Source: Sipunculus nudus
Taxonomy: Eukaryota > Annelida > Sipuncula > Golfingiida > Sipunculidae
Assembly (NCBI GenBank): GCA_026874595.1
Contig: CM049314.1
Location: 53,551,812-53,615,811, forward strand
Direction: 5' to 3'
DNA length: 64,000 nt
The translations under genes and the position numbers were made by a program. The notes under the pieces are model-generated. The model was not told the origin of the DNA, did no database searches, and saw nothing but the letters and a program-made list of their open reading frames with translations. Below, piece by piece: positions 1 to 11,630 of the stretch; position 1 is the stretch's first letter; each line of letters opens with the position of its first letter.

Positions 1-616
1 CGTAATTTACAAATCCGACACTTTTTTTCTGTATCCAAGTTGTGAATAGGTGCAGACTCAAGTTTTTCTTGGCCATATCTGACAGAGTATGGGTTGCTTT
101 ACTGTCAGGTTCTCCAAAACCCCAAACTCCAAAATGCTGTGTGGTCTTTTCTGCTCCAAGGTCTTCTGCAATCATTTCCTCTATCCCAAAATTATGGACT
201 GTTTGACCTGTCATCACAAAATCAATTTTCTCAAAAAGGTCCGTACTGTCCACTCCGCTAACTGCCTCAAGGACTTGAAGTGTTGTCTTCTTCAGATCAG
301 CCAAGTTTGCTTTTCTCTCTGATGACACGCTCAGAGTAGGAAGTGCCCTATATCTCCCATTTATGGTGGTCCCTTGGACAGTAAAGGCACCTGCCCCTTG
401 CTTTTTAGAGCCATCGTCTGGATACTTAACTGTTGCTTTTTCATCAGCATTCATTATTTCATTTTCATTTTCTGCCATTGCAAGGGCTTCTATACTTCTA
501 TCAGCAAATCTTGCATTTCTTGATTGGGGAAGGGTGTCTGCATCAATTACCTGAGAGCCAAGATGAAACTTCCAGTTTCTACAAAAAGTTTGTTTCCCAC
601 TTCTACAACAGCAGCT
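1..616 (-). CDS. Partial open reading frame of about 200 codons running off the left edge; unknown function
   Basis: Reading the minus strand from about 616 to base 1 gives a frame with no stop. The first internal ATG is at 478 (MAENENEIMNADEKATVKYP). Further along it reads KKQGAGAFTVQGTTINGRYR, then FEKIDFVMTGQTVHNFGIEE and EEMIAEDLGAEKTTQHF, and it is still open at base 1. The composition is protein-like: mixed charge, no low complexity, a plausible hydrophobic rhythm. Conserved-looking features include a DDGSKKQGAG turn and an acidic EEMIAEDLG helix. No catalytic motif or domain is recognised. It is the downstream part of the broken gene footprint at 1-1,490, and several ATG-initiated plus-strand frames here are its shadows. 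It may be a pseudogene remnant or the last exon of a live gene. Confidence 0.5.
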
Positions 617-1490
617 TCAGGTCTGGCTCATGTGATAACAGCTTTTCAGCTTATCAACAGTCTCATAGTATTCAGGCCTTACTTTACGTACACCTGTGCG
701 TATGTGTTGGTATTCACTAAATGTCATCTGGTTTTGAAACTGTTGCTGATGCAACCAGCTTCCTCTTTTTGCTAGTATCACTAGCGCTAACATCTTCACT
801 GGGAAACTTGTTAATGTCATCTTCATTCATCTTCTCGTCAGCATCAGTGGACTCTTCACTGCTGCCATGATATGCTGGTACTGTAGACAAATACTCCTCA
901 CTTTCTTCACGCATTTTTTTTTCAAATACTGCATATCTTTTCTTCTTCTTTCCATAGTTTTACACCACCTTATGTCTACAAAATCTTCACAAGTCATTTT
1001 CCTTTCGGCTTGATGATCCTCCAGATATTTCCATTCCATAATAGTCATTTAAAGTCCAGCACAAGATTCAAGTTTTTATCTTTGTTGGGTGTCCATGCAA
1101 AATACATAAAGTATTTTAGCATTTTCTGAGTTGAAGCCCGCAATTTTTTTAAAGTATGCTTTATTTTTACGCTTTTTTCTGGTCTGTACTAATTTTATGA
1201 ACTCGGAATACAGATTCAAGATATACTTCTTGATATTTTTGTGGACACTGCATACAAATTACAGATGAGCCAGTGGTTCTGGATCAGTTCAGCTAGTAGT
1301 GAAGCTGCATCTTCTTTTGACCGTTGTGACTGATCTGCTCTTTTTGGTCTCAGTAAAATACAACATGTAATGCTTTTTATGACATCTTTTTTGGTGAGGA
1401 ACTTTCCCAAAGGAAATTCTGCAACTTCAGTATAACTTTCTTCCACAAAAAAAACTTCTTACACTTTGACCTAGTTTCTGGAGTTGCCAT
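1..1490 (-). pseudogene. Decayed protein-coding gene copy, family not recognised, cut by left edge
   Basis: The minus strand holds a run of coding-like segments. They begin at an ATG near 1,490 (MATPETRSKC...) and continue through a segment with LLAELIQNHWLICNLYAVST, one with MTIMEWKYLEDHQAERKMTC, an acidic Ser/Glu/Asp-rich stretch, and one with SEYQHIRTGVRKVRPEYY, before the long open frame at 1-616. Segment order, spacing and codon-like composition suggest a single ancestral gene. The pieces lie in different frames with at least four breaks. Those could be decay, missed introns, or homopolymer errors in a long-read assembly. The segments faintly resemble uncharacterised multicopy proteins of invertebrate genomes, which would fit a mobile-element-borne gene; this is recollection and the function is unknown. 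The end of the gene lies beyond the left edge. Confidence 0.55.
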
Positions 1491-2000
1491 TTTTTCCCAG
1501 TCATCTGAAAGACTACTAAGTCTTCATGCAGATTTGGATAAAATCGATATATACCAGCAAATATTCAGCAGATATATACAGTACAGGATTAGGGGAGGGA
1601 GAAACAGTAATCTTTGCACCCTGAAAAGGTAATCCCATCTGAAAAAGGGAGGGTTGATGGAGCATCAGCTCAAAACAGGAATGTCCGTTTTTCCAGAAGA
1701 GCGCTCTGAACCTTGTGTTTTTCCTTTGTAGCACTTACAGCATATATTATAAGTGAACTACATTCTGTGTATAAATTATTTGGGGTCTGATGTATGTTCC
1801 CGCTCTGTTTTGAATACATTTATTACAAAAATATTTAAGATGGCAGGATATAGAACAAAACTATGAACTCACCAAACAATCTGGGATAAGCAGGCAGCAA
1901 TCTTCATATGTTAGAGAAATATAAGATTTGCATAGCACATGCTACTTTCTGACAGAACATCCATCTTAACACAAAGTAAATACTAAATGAGAATGTTTAT
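1491..2000. other. AT-rich intergenic sequence, no supported gene
   Basis: This stretch lies just upstream of the minus-strand gene copy. A 72-codon minus frame (1,516-1,734) has no recognisable domain and no continuity with the neighbouring coding pieces. No TATA box or other promoter element could be assigned convincingly. Confidence 0.5.
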
Positions 2001-2006
2001 AAAACA

Positions 2007-2178
2007 TATGCCCCCGCATACCTGTTAGCTTTCTCAACGTATAAGGCCCTAGCAAAAACTTTAACATAAACTTTAACATTCTGTGACTGACGGACGTACG
2101 GATGTGACGTACGTACGGACTGACGGAAAAGCAAACACTTAATGCCCCCCCCCCCCCCCTGGCGATGTGGGGGGCATA
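2007..2178. mobile_element. Short non-autonomous element (MITE-like) with imperfect terminal inverted repeats
   Basis: The left end TATGCCCCCGCATACC (2,007-2,022) is approximately the reverse complement of the right end GGCGATGTGGGGGGCATA (2,161-2,178). Together they frame about 172 bp with no coding capacity. The interior has AACTTTAACATAAACTTTAA, then alternating ACGGACG/GTACG words, then a run of C's next to the right end. G/C-run termini with CGTACG-rich interiors are a style I associate with mollusc interspersed repeats. No target-site duplication was confirmed. Confidence 0.4.
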
Positions 2179-3090
2179 AAATATTTAAAAGCAGTGTGTT
2201 GGATATATTTTCCAAGACTAAAAAAATCAGTATAATAATACATGGCAGTATAAAGGGACATGCTTTGATAAGATCAATATGGTATTTGACTACATGCTTA
2301 ATATCCACATTTTTACGATTAATCTAAGGTCATACACTGATTACATCAGTGACACATGCCCATTGCATATCAATACCAGTTAGTATGATTATGTCAATAT
2401 GATTTATAGCAACTTAAATATATTTTAAATCTCTGGTAATAAATAGCTGATGATTCGATTAAAAATACTGAGAAATTTGCATTTTCGATGTTTTACGCAT
2501 AGTTCAGAGGGGGTGTACAGGGGGTTACACTTGAGAGAAAAATCTGAAAAAAAAAACATTTCTATGGTTTTACATGGACGACCATAAATTCAACCGGGGG
2601 GGGGTAGAGTATCGGAATTCCAAAATTTGTTAAATAAACCCCCCCCCCTCCTCCCACTCCAGCGGAAGCACATCTTCGAATGTCATCGAAAAGGTTTGGT
2701 TTGAACAATTGCCACTTTGATTGTAAACGTAATTTTAGATACTTAGTCTTTATTTCCAGTATAAACACAGATTGTAAATACTGTATAAATACTTAAAGAA
2801 GACTTTTTAAAGGAGGGTTAGTTAAAGAATTTAGTTTTAAATGTTTAGCTCGATATTACGTGGAGTGAACGTATTTATAATCGCCAGTGTACAGTAGTGT
2901 TGAAATGGAAAAGTTTTATGGTAATGTATTGTAGAGCAGTAGTCAGCTTAAATATTTAGTGGACGGTTTAAGTAGATGCTGTAGTTCCACCCGTCACGTG
3001 CTCTCCGAGCATGGATAATAATTGTGAGATAAATACAGTATTTTTATGATGTCAGTATGCGAAGTATCGCAAATATAGTTAATAATGCCT
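2179..3090. other. AT-rich intergenic sequence with G and C homopolymers
   Basis: No gene was found. A G-run near 2,597 and a C-run near 2,639 flank about 40 bp of AT-rich sequence and could pair with each other. The rest is AT-rich single-copy-looking DNA. Confidence 0.5.
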
Positions 3091-3540
3091 CCTAAGCCCA
3101 AAGGTATGACGTTACGTACCCGGAGTAGGAATATTTCTAGGCAGTAGGCCCTGATCATGGCATGGTCCTCATTTTTCTTCCTGATAGCTTTTAACCCCGG
3201 GTGAGACCACATCGTAGAGGCTGAATAGCGCTGGCCGCAGAGTGGTTGTACAGCATGCCCAGCTGACGGAGCAGCGTTCATCCCTGTAAGATGTCTGGTG
3301 AGACGCAGACCAGCACCGAAGAAAAGCACGGTCGACGCAGGGTTTATCAACGAGAGAGGGCGCTCCATTGCGGCCGGTGGGAGAGCGTGAGTCGTCAAGG
3401 ACAAGAAGGATCGAGATACGTCTGATCCGGGCAGTGACTTACCGAGGACTAAGGGCGCACGGGTCCTGGTCGTCTGGGTAAAGACATCTGGAGTGAAGCG
3501 GATCGTGAAGGCGCTCCAGGATTTCTATCAAACCTGTTGA
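3091..3540 (-). other. CpG-rich island, possible exon or promoter segment
   Basis: This segment is much richer in GC and CpG than its AT-rich surroundings, with words such as GGTCGACGCAGG, GCGGCCGG and GGGCGCACGGG. A minus-strand frame of 136 codons (2,994-3,404) overlaps it but has no recognised domain. On the minus strand, GTAAGT at 3,442-3,437 is a good splice-donor match after a short open stretch (3,537-3,443) that encodes CLYPDDQDPC. On the plus strand, CTTTTCTTTTTATAG (about 3,541-3,555) resembles a splice acceptor. The signals disagree on strand, so no gene is called. A first exon or CpG-island promoter of an unannotated gene is plausible. Confidence 0.3.
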
Positions 3541-4240
3541 CTTTTCTTTTTATAGTAGGGAATTTTTGTATTAGCTAGGATAAACGCATGAAAGATACGT
3601 TTATCTTATATGCTGGTCTCCGTCATTACTGTAAGCTTTCGAGTGTGTGTGTGTGTGTGTGTGTTTGCACGAGCGCGTGGTTAAGACAGACCGACAACAT
3701 CACAATACAAATGATCTCCTGTACATCTAATACACCTCGTATGTAATATTCAATTTTATGCATTTTTTAACTGTTTAACTGTTGTTGTATCACGCCAAAT
3801 TAGGTCACTGTGACATATTCTTTTGTGGTTTGGCCTTCAGAATTGTGTCAGATTCGCCTTTTTTCTCAAAGTTCAATATCATAGTTAAACCAACGGATGA
3901 TTCATCTCAAATGTAAACTATTGGTTGTTAACAGTACATAAGGGGTCAGTACTATTTTTCACTTTTTATCCTCCGTACAAAATGTTTTAGCATAAAGTCT
4001 CGGTAAAAAAGTATTTTAGGAAAAATCAGATTAACACGGACTATGAAACAGACCACGGGACTAATGATAACTGATTGAATCCCATGGTCTTTGCTTTATG
4101 ACATGACCGCCGCTTTTATCTGACAATTATAGGTATTTCAATAATTGTAATAACTGTTTTCACGTGTGTTCCTGCCGCCACATTCGTCTATGAACTCCTC
4201 TGAGACCCTAGGAGCGAACTTTCTGATGCCCCGCATAATT
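3541..4240. other. Intergenic sequence with a (GT)11 microsatellite
   Basis: No gene was found. A (GT)11 dinucleotide tract lies at 3,643-3,664. The remainder is AT-rich with no repeat structure I could see. Confidence 0.6.
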
Positions 4241-4780
4241 ATAGGGTCACATGTGAACTCTGCCTAACACGATTGTTTTCGTCGCTTGCAATCCTTTCGC
4301 GTATTGTCCATCTGCGCCTTTTTTTCTAGTAGTGATAATAGCACATATCTCAGGAGTGGTTCAATGTAGTCGGCTGAACTTGTGCACGTCTATGTATCAT
4401 GGAAACCTCCATCTTATAGTCAAACCTGGTGGTGCCATCTGTAATCCTTTTTGCGTTGCGTCCATCCGTGCGTTTGCCTTTGGTGAAAAAAAACTCATAT
4501 TTCAGGAGTGGTTCAATGTATCGGCCTAAAAATCTGGCATGCCCATCCATCTTGGATATCTTTCTCGTATACATGACGGGTGGAGCTACCCTATAATCGC
4601 ATATTCGTGGAATACTTCCATGCAATTATCTCATGAGTGGTTTGACGAATACGCCAGAAATCTTATACAAGCCTTGTGTTGCCATATACAATCGTTTGCG
4701 CAGAGCGTCCATTCAAAAATGTGTTTGGTGAATATATTACATATGTCAAGAGTGGATGGATGTATCAGCCTGAAAGACAG
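4241..4780 (+). repeat. Degenerate tandem repeat, about four copies, unit roughly 115-152 bp
   Basis: The phrase CAGGAGTGGTTCAATGTA recurs with decay at 4,351, 4,503, 4,632 (CATGAGTGGTTTGACGAATA) and 4,747 (CAAGAGTGGATGGATGTAT), spacings of 152, 129 and 115 bp. A second landmark, AATCCTTTCGCG or AATCCTTTTTGCG, recurs in step at 4,291 and 4,443, with a relative near 4,688. Copies are strongly diverged and differ in length, so the array is old. Short frames on both strands here (for example 4,332-4,529 plus, 4,350-4,625 minus) are unsupported by-products. Confidence 0.6.
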
Positions 4781-6860
4781 CATGTTTATCCGTCATTGAC
4801 AGCCTTGTCGTCGATCGGACAGGCGGCGGCACCTACCTGTTTTCGTATGATACATCGAACAAACTATGGCAGCCGCTCATTTAGACAAGGAAAAGATTCC
4901 ATGCAGGTAGCTTCATTATTCTAAATCTCTAAACAATAGGCGGATTATCTTAACAAAAGGGCAAAATAGGTAGAGACTGTACGTTGTTCTATCTAGCATT
5001 ATATTCGGGCCGTTCTTAAAATGTCAGAATTATCCCAATTATCATTACTGAGAAATATATTTTGTGGGCAATCAATGGCCAGTATACATACTTTTTTTTA
5101 AGATTTAAGACGAAAGGATTTAGAATATGACTTATTATTTGTATCCAATAATATTCTTTCAACTGAGCATGACTGAAAAGGAAACAAAATCGAATTCTTT
5201 GACAGATTTAAAGATATTTTACTTTATTTAAGAAATATATTATGGAACTGGTATATCGATATAAACATTTTGTACATTGATGAATATCAATTTGATTAGT
5301 CATGTCAATTGATTAGTTATTTTATTAGTCAAATCCGAAAATGAATACTATACCTAACCGTACTAAATCTTGGCTTTGCGCCAATAAACCAAGACTTGGG
5401 TAGTCTGTAAAACATGAGCTTTTCTCACGTTTGAGCAGATATACCCCAGAGCACGTGTTACTGACAGCAACAAAGTAACTATGTATTGACTCTGAAAACT
5501 TAAATGATGGCTTTTAGACTGCCATGGAACAAAGGCTAAGATTAATGCAAGCATTAACTACCTGATGTGGAGACAAGCTACTTGCGATCGCCTGTCAATA
5601 GCAGCTCAACAAGCTTAGCAACCCCGGCGTCAACACCAGTTGTCCTGGTCGATATCACACGTGACATGACGTGAGACAATGACGACCTGGCAAACTGATG
5701 AAAAACAAACTACCAAAAAACTGGTACGGAGAAATAAAAAGGGCAAAAAGAAAACAAAATGAAAAGGCAAAATATAATTTAAAAAAAGATAATAATAATA
5801 ATAATTATAATAAAAGCATCTTTGGAGAGCAAGATATGGCTGTTCGTTCTAGTCCATTGTTCAGCAGCGTTATATCTCCCAAAGGGGAATTTTCTTGGCC
5901 TTAGTTGTCTTGTGCCTAGAGTTCTATAGTTTGTGAAGATGAATGTAGGCATTTGAAACAAGGCTGATTTCTTTTAGAAATGGCCCTTTTTCACCAACCG
6001 TCGCCAAAGTACGGAGGGAAATCGGGTACGAGGTATGGTCATAAAATCGACTGTATCTTCCTTAACACTGAACCTGTCATAAAATAAACACTGTTGAATT
6101 CCTCTTTTGTTGCTACACAAGCTATACATAAAACTGTTTGCACTTGGGCGAGTTAAATGCTTATTACATATAAAGTAATTAATGTCCAGTTCACAAAATA
6201 ATTTTGAATGTTTTCGGATGAGTGCAAATTGTTTAACCAAAAGTTTAGACAATAAATTGTATGAATTTTCTTCGTAATCTGGATTTATTTTTCCTATGGT
6301 CCCTAGATTATGAAAAGTAACGTTGATGATTGAAATGGCCTTTTTTTTCAAACTGCACTAAAGTGTTAATTCAAAGTTCTTTGCTGCAAGTAGGAGGGCG
6401 GACACGGGGTATATTCACTAAATTCACCTCTAACTTTGTAATACTTGTCTTAGGATAATGAAATAAGTACCATTTTATTTCTCTTTTTCCTCAATAATAT
6501 GAGAAACAACGTTGTAGTTTATTCCGGTCAATGTAATAAAAAGACTCAAACTCTTAAAATCGAAAAATAAAAGGCTGCTCGAAAGCTTATTTGGTCAGGC
6601 GCATATAAATAGCTATAACGTCCCCCTGATTCTTTGTTAATAAATTTATAATAACTAAAAAAAGTCCGGTGGAAAATGTCAGTTAATTGGAGTCACTAAT
6701 GTTTGGTATATATTCGAGTAATATACCACTTAATTTGCGTACCAGCAACCATGTCATAACAAAAGGTTGTAACTTTCCGTTAAAGAGGCCCAATCACATA
6801 TAAAGCATGTTCCACTAACACGAAAATAACTTCTTTCCTTTAAACAAATTGGTACCACCC
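4781..6860. other. AT-rich intergenic DNA without supported gene
   Basis: The longest frame is 125 codons on the minus strand (5,974-6,351). It is lysine-rich, has no domain, and is not preceded by a recognisable promoter. A short AAT-rich tract lies at about 5,788-5,810. Two similar phrases beginning AAATGGCC, near 5,978 and 6,331, may be decayed copies of one repeat, but the match is weak. Confidence 0.5.
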
Positions 6861-6865
6861 AAAAT

Positions 6866-6925
6866 ATTGCCCTGAAACAAGAAACTTACTTCTGTACATG
6901 AGTGTTAAAACATGTACAGGGCAAT
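6866..6925. repeat. Nested inverted repeat
   Basis: ATTGCCCTG (6,866-6,874) is the exact reverse complement of CAGGGCAAT (6,917-6,925). Inside it, TGTACATG (6,892-6,900) pairs with CATGTACA (6,911-6,918). The two stems partly overlap and could form alternative hairpins. There is no link to a gene. Confidence 0.5.
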
Positions 6926-7204
6926 AAAGAAGGGCAGCTTATTGAAAAAAAAAGAATAAAAGGTGAAGTGCAGGAAGGACACTGGAAAATTAAAATTAAA
7001 GATAAAAGGTCAAACAAAAGAGGTGAAGTAGCAGCTCAATACACAACAGAAGACAGAAAAGCACGGTTCATACATGAAGAAGATTGATGACCCCCTTCTC
7101 TTAAGAAAAGGACCAAGAGGTATATCATGATTGAAGAAAAAGTGCAAGTTAGAGACTGTGAAAAAAAGAGAGAATGTAAAATAAAGCCTTGAAGACATAT
7201 ATAT

Positions 7205-7925
7205 ATATAGGGAGGAAAATAAGAATCTGGGAGAATCCAGACTCTTCTTGTTAAGAATGGGAATTCCTATTCTTCCGGGGAAAATGAAAATCAAGAGATG
7301 GTATGAATACACCTGTTCTTTCCGAGAAAATAGGAATTCTTATTCTTCCCAGGATAAATGAGAATTCCAAACTCTCTCTGGAGGATTGAGAATTATCATT
7401 TTCTTCCTGGAAGAGCCTGGAATTCAGATTTGAAATTTAAATTTGGAAAAATGAGAATTCACACTTACCCCGGGAAGAACAGAAGTCAGTTCATGACACC
7501 TTTAATTTTTACTTTAATCAAGAAAAATTAGTGATCTTGATTCTTACAAAAATTAAGAAAATATCTTTTGTTTACATTAATTCTGAACTTTGGTTATAAT
7601 TTTACCCAAAAAAATCCTTTAAAAAATAAGATGGATACTTATGTAAGTTGGGATGAGTATTATATTATCCGATTTTTTCCCTTCTTTTTTTCAATCATTT
7701 CAATAATGACAAATATAGCATCTTGCTTCAGAAAAAAAATAAAATCTGGTGTTCATTATTATTTGACAAACCTTTCATACCTACAAAAGGATATTTTGCA
7801 CTTACTTTAGTTTTGGAAAAAATGATAATTCCTGTTGTTTCTGAGAAAATTCTCTTTGGGAAAAATGAGAATCAAGATATATCATGATTGATTCTTGTTT
7901 TTCCTGGGAAGAAAGAGTATTATCA
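7205..7925. repeat. Degenerate repeat cluster built on GAATTC-type and TTCTTCC/GGGAAGAA words
   Basis: Variants of GGAATTC, GAGAATT, ATTCTTCC and GGGAAAAATGAGAAT recur irregularly from about 7,205 to 7,500 and again at 7,815-7,925. They occur in both orientations, so the motif is partly self-complementary. Spacing is not constant, which suggests a much-decayed tandem or palindromic repeat. An 80-codon plus frame at 7,568-7,810 lies in an AT-rich gap between the two clusters and has no support as a gene. Confidence 0.4.
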
Positions 7926-8737
7926 TTTGCACACAGACATAAACACGTTATTGATATTATAATAATACTTCTTTATCATTTTAAATACACAAATAATGTT
8001 TACGCAGATCAGTTTATTTTAAGCACGATATATGGCAATATCACCTAGTAATGTACTTTGTAAAGTACTTGCTGGTTAACCGGTTGTTGACAGTACTCAT
8101 AGAAACATGAAAAAAAAATCATGAGGCCTTACATGTGGAAATAACTTGGCAATTAGGGTATTTTGGGCTGTGGTTTAGCACAGAAAGGGATATAGATGGT
8201 GTGCACAATGACAGCCATGTACACAACATCGCAAGACCGCCGTTCATAAATTCCAATCGACCTTCCTGCAGTTACCATAAGATGTAAGGAGAGAATAATG
8301 CATGATTAAATATTATGACCGTGTTCAGCACTTTTTTTTTTACTATATGGAAATATTTCTCGTATACAATATGTCTTCCAACAGACTCGCACATTTCCTT
8401 TGACTGACATTTGATCTGAAGTATGTCAGGCCTCCATTAACTACTAAATGACTAAAGACACGGAAGCGGCTATCACTCTGAGCCTGCCATCAATCCAAAC
8501 CCATATATATATATATATGCCTAAATATGTAACAGAAACATTATGGTTACTACAAAAATAGTTTTATCGGTATTGATTTTTGAAAACTGACAACATTCGA
8601 GTCATCTTTCGCGAAATACAGATAAATCGATAACATATATATATATATATATGAATGTATATATTATGTAATCTTGAAACCCAAGAAAATATTAGATTCT
8701 GCCGAAAATACGCCTTGAACCTTAGAATTCCTACATT
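7926..8737. other. AT-rich intergenic DNA with short AT microsatellites
   Basis: Two short (AT)n tracts lie near 8,503-8,518 and 8,634-8,651. No gene or RNA was recognised. Confidence 0.6.
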
Positions 8738-8852
8738 CGTGTCTCAGGAGGAGAGGGATGCCAAAAGGTATGTGTCTCGGGAGGAGAGTGATGTCAACAG
8801 GTACGTGTCCCAGGAGAAGAGGGATGCCAACAGGTACGTGCCTGAGGAGGGG
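8738..8852 (+). repeat. Short 33-bp minisatellite, about 3.4 copies, in frame
   Basis: CGTGTC-type phrases start at 8,738, 8,771, 8,804 and 8,837, an exact 33-bp step. Because 33 is a multiple of three, a small plus-strand frame (8,655-8,858, 67 codons) carries an 11-residue repeat of the form RYVSREESDVN. That repeat is highly charged and could form an amphipathic helix, but the frame is tiny and ends directly after the repeat. The unit contains AGGTACGTGTC, close to the AGGTATCGTGTC core of the large 34-bp satellite downstream. Confidence 0.7.
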
Positions 8853-10029
8853 ACTTAGTAAAAAAAAGGATATGCAGGTGTTTCTCCATGGGCGTTTTTA
8901 TTAGAATAGAGTTTTTTTTAGTCCGAGGCCTTACTGCGGAAAAAAAATCTTCCATTCTGTGCCGTTCTGTTCCTACGGCTAACGAAAATGGAAAATTTGT
9001 TTAAATATGTAGATGTTTTAATAGGAAAGGCTTTACTTGTATGAATCCATGTGCTTGTTCTAGGTATAAGTTTATGTTATATGTATATTAAGGTAAGGTA
9101 TGAGAGGGTTAGAGTTAAATTATAAGGATTTTTTTTCTCCAGCAACAGGTATTATGCTTGATTTTCGTTGGTTGGTTTGTAGGTTAGTAACTTTACTAAA
9201 TATTTTACGAACGACTTTGAATGAAAGGTAAGGAATGGAGGGTAAGGGTAACGCACAGGGAGCCATCCAACGTATATATAATGTACGTGACAGAACCATC
9301 AGGGGCATTGTGTTCTAGTATTCGGGACACCTTAAGTGTACGTTGAAGGGGTGAAGGTTGTTAGCTGTCACCGAATTAAGTTTTGGCGTGCAGAGCTGAA
9401 CTGTGATGCAACTTTATCTTGGCTTAAATAAATATGTTACAGAGATGACGCATCATATATCAATGTTTGATCAGGATCTTGGTAATCTTCCGAATTCTGC
9501 ATGGGATAAAAAATGTTGGTAAGAGGCATGCGGCTTCTAGCTTTGTAGTTTTTTATGAGTTGTTCATAGTTGGGTTTATTTTCCCTTGACTACAGCCGCT
9601 AACCACAATTCTATTTGCTTTTATTCAGAGGTCAAGTGACTCTCCTTTGAACAGGATGTCCGACCTTAAGTCGTTTTCGCAAATTCACGTTTACTAAGTC
9701 TTGTTTCTTGTTCTGTTAAGTCATAACTGAAGTCTTTTTTGTTAACCTTCCACGTACCTGAACCATATTTTAATTATACAAGAAGGGTAAATTTCATCCT
9801 TGATGTTTCATTTGAGTGGAATAATTAAGCCTTCATCACTAAAAATGAACTGTGATTAGCTTAAGGTGAACTGACAAGAATTCTTTTCATAACCAACCCT
9901 ACAGTTAAAAAAAAAATAAAATAAAATCACGATAAAAATCCAAGTCTATCAGTATTAATTACATTCTGGTTTAGGTTATTCCTGTTTATGACAAACCTTT
10001 CAAAATGAGGGGAAGGTGCACGCTGGAAT

Positions 10030-10033
<4 letters not shown>
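8853..10033. other. AT-rich intergenic DNA, no supported feature
   Basis: No gene, repeat array or RNA gene is visible. The short minus-strand frame at 9,120-9,308 has no recognisable content. Confidence 0.6.
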
Positions 10034-10086
<53 letters not shown>

Positions 10087-10090
10087 TATT
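10034..10090. repeat. (AT)n microsatellite
   Basis: An almost pure AT dinucleotide tract ends in CATATATATT. The plus-strand frame at 10,005-10,193 (poly-Tyr/Ile) is a translation of this tract and not a gene. Confidence 0.95.
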
Positions 10091-10259
10091 AGTGAAAAAT
10101 CAATGTGTGAAAATCCACAAAATAAAGAAAAAAAGAGTGTTTAAAAAGGACGATTATATAAAAAAAATAAAGTCAATAATGATTTGTGTGTAATTCAGGA
10201 ATCATAAACTCTTATAAAAATCTTAGAATAATATCAAACTGGCTGCAAATGACATACGC

Positions 10260-10660
10260 TCTTTACACAGCGCTTTACCCATAGGCCAACTACCTATATC
10301 GCAAGCGCTGTTTGTTATGACCTTGTCTCCTGTATCTCTACACCAGAGGGGAGCACTGTATTTTGGTCCAATCAGATGAGACCCTGTGCTGAAGACAACA
10401 CGGTTTACCAGCCAAGCGAGGAATACACGGGGCCAATGTTGTTCATTTCGTTTTGAGTGACAGTTCATCGCCCCGGGCGACCGTTTAAACAGGCCACAGG
10501 CGCAGAGAGAATTGCCCCGCACGTGGTTTCTGGGCGGAGCCTGATGCCTGTCGAGTGTTTGTTGACTTGCATTTGGTTGGCTGCTCGTCACATCAGCAGT
10601 TTTTTTTTCAGCAAACAGGCCCATGTGCACCACCTGTTTAAGTGTATCATAAACGGTCAA
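10260..10660. promoter_or_regulatory. CpG-enriched patch with CCAAT, GC-box and E-box words; possible promoter
   Basis: This patch has higher GC than its surroundings. It contains CCAATCAG (10,378-10,385), a good NF-Y-type CCAAT box, a second CCAAT (10,433), an E-box CACGTG (10,520-10,525) and a GC box GGGCGG (10,532-10,537). An exact 8-bp inverted repeat CAGCGCTT/AAGCGCTG lies at 10,268-10,275 and 10,303-10,310. The longest frame is 145 codons on the minus strand (10,223-10,660), cysteine-containing and without a domain. A promoter or untranslated first exon fits best, but no linked transcript unit is visible. Confidence 0.25.
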
Positions 10661-11447
<787 letters not shown>

Positions 11448-11578
11448 CACCCACAAGTCTCCATATTTTCTGTTGCGAATAAGTCGATGTTAATCATTTC
11501 GTATTTTCCCTGATATTCTGTGAAACATATATACATATAAATGTTTAATATCTATATTTAATTGTCTATATTCAATTT

Positions 11579-11616
<38 letters not shown>

Positions 11617-11630
11617 GTATATATATATGT
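11579..11630. repeat. Compound (AC)n(AT)n microsatellite
   Basis: An AC run of about 10 units passes directly into an AT run with one GT interruption. Confidence 0.9.

Noticed and set aside
2994-3404. 136-codon minus-strand frame as an intact gene
   Set aside because: The frame spans both CpG-rich and AT-rich DNA with no domain, and the splice-like signals nearby disagree on strand. It is kept only as a possible exon region.
5974-6351. 125-codon minus-strand frame
   Set aside because: No domain, no conserved motif, no splice or promoter context. This length is possible by chance in 64 kb.
10223-10345. tRNA-derived SINE head on the minus strand (TGGCCTATGGGTAAAGCGCT resembles an A box)
   Set aside because: No B box follows at the required distance, so it is not called.
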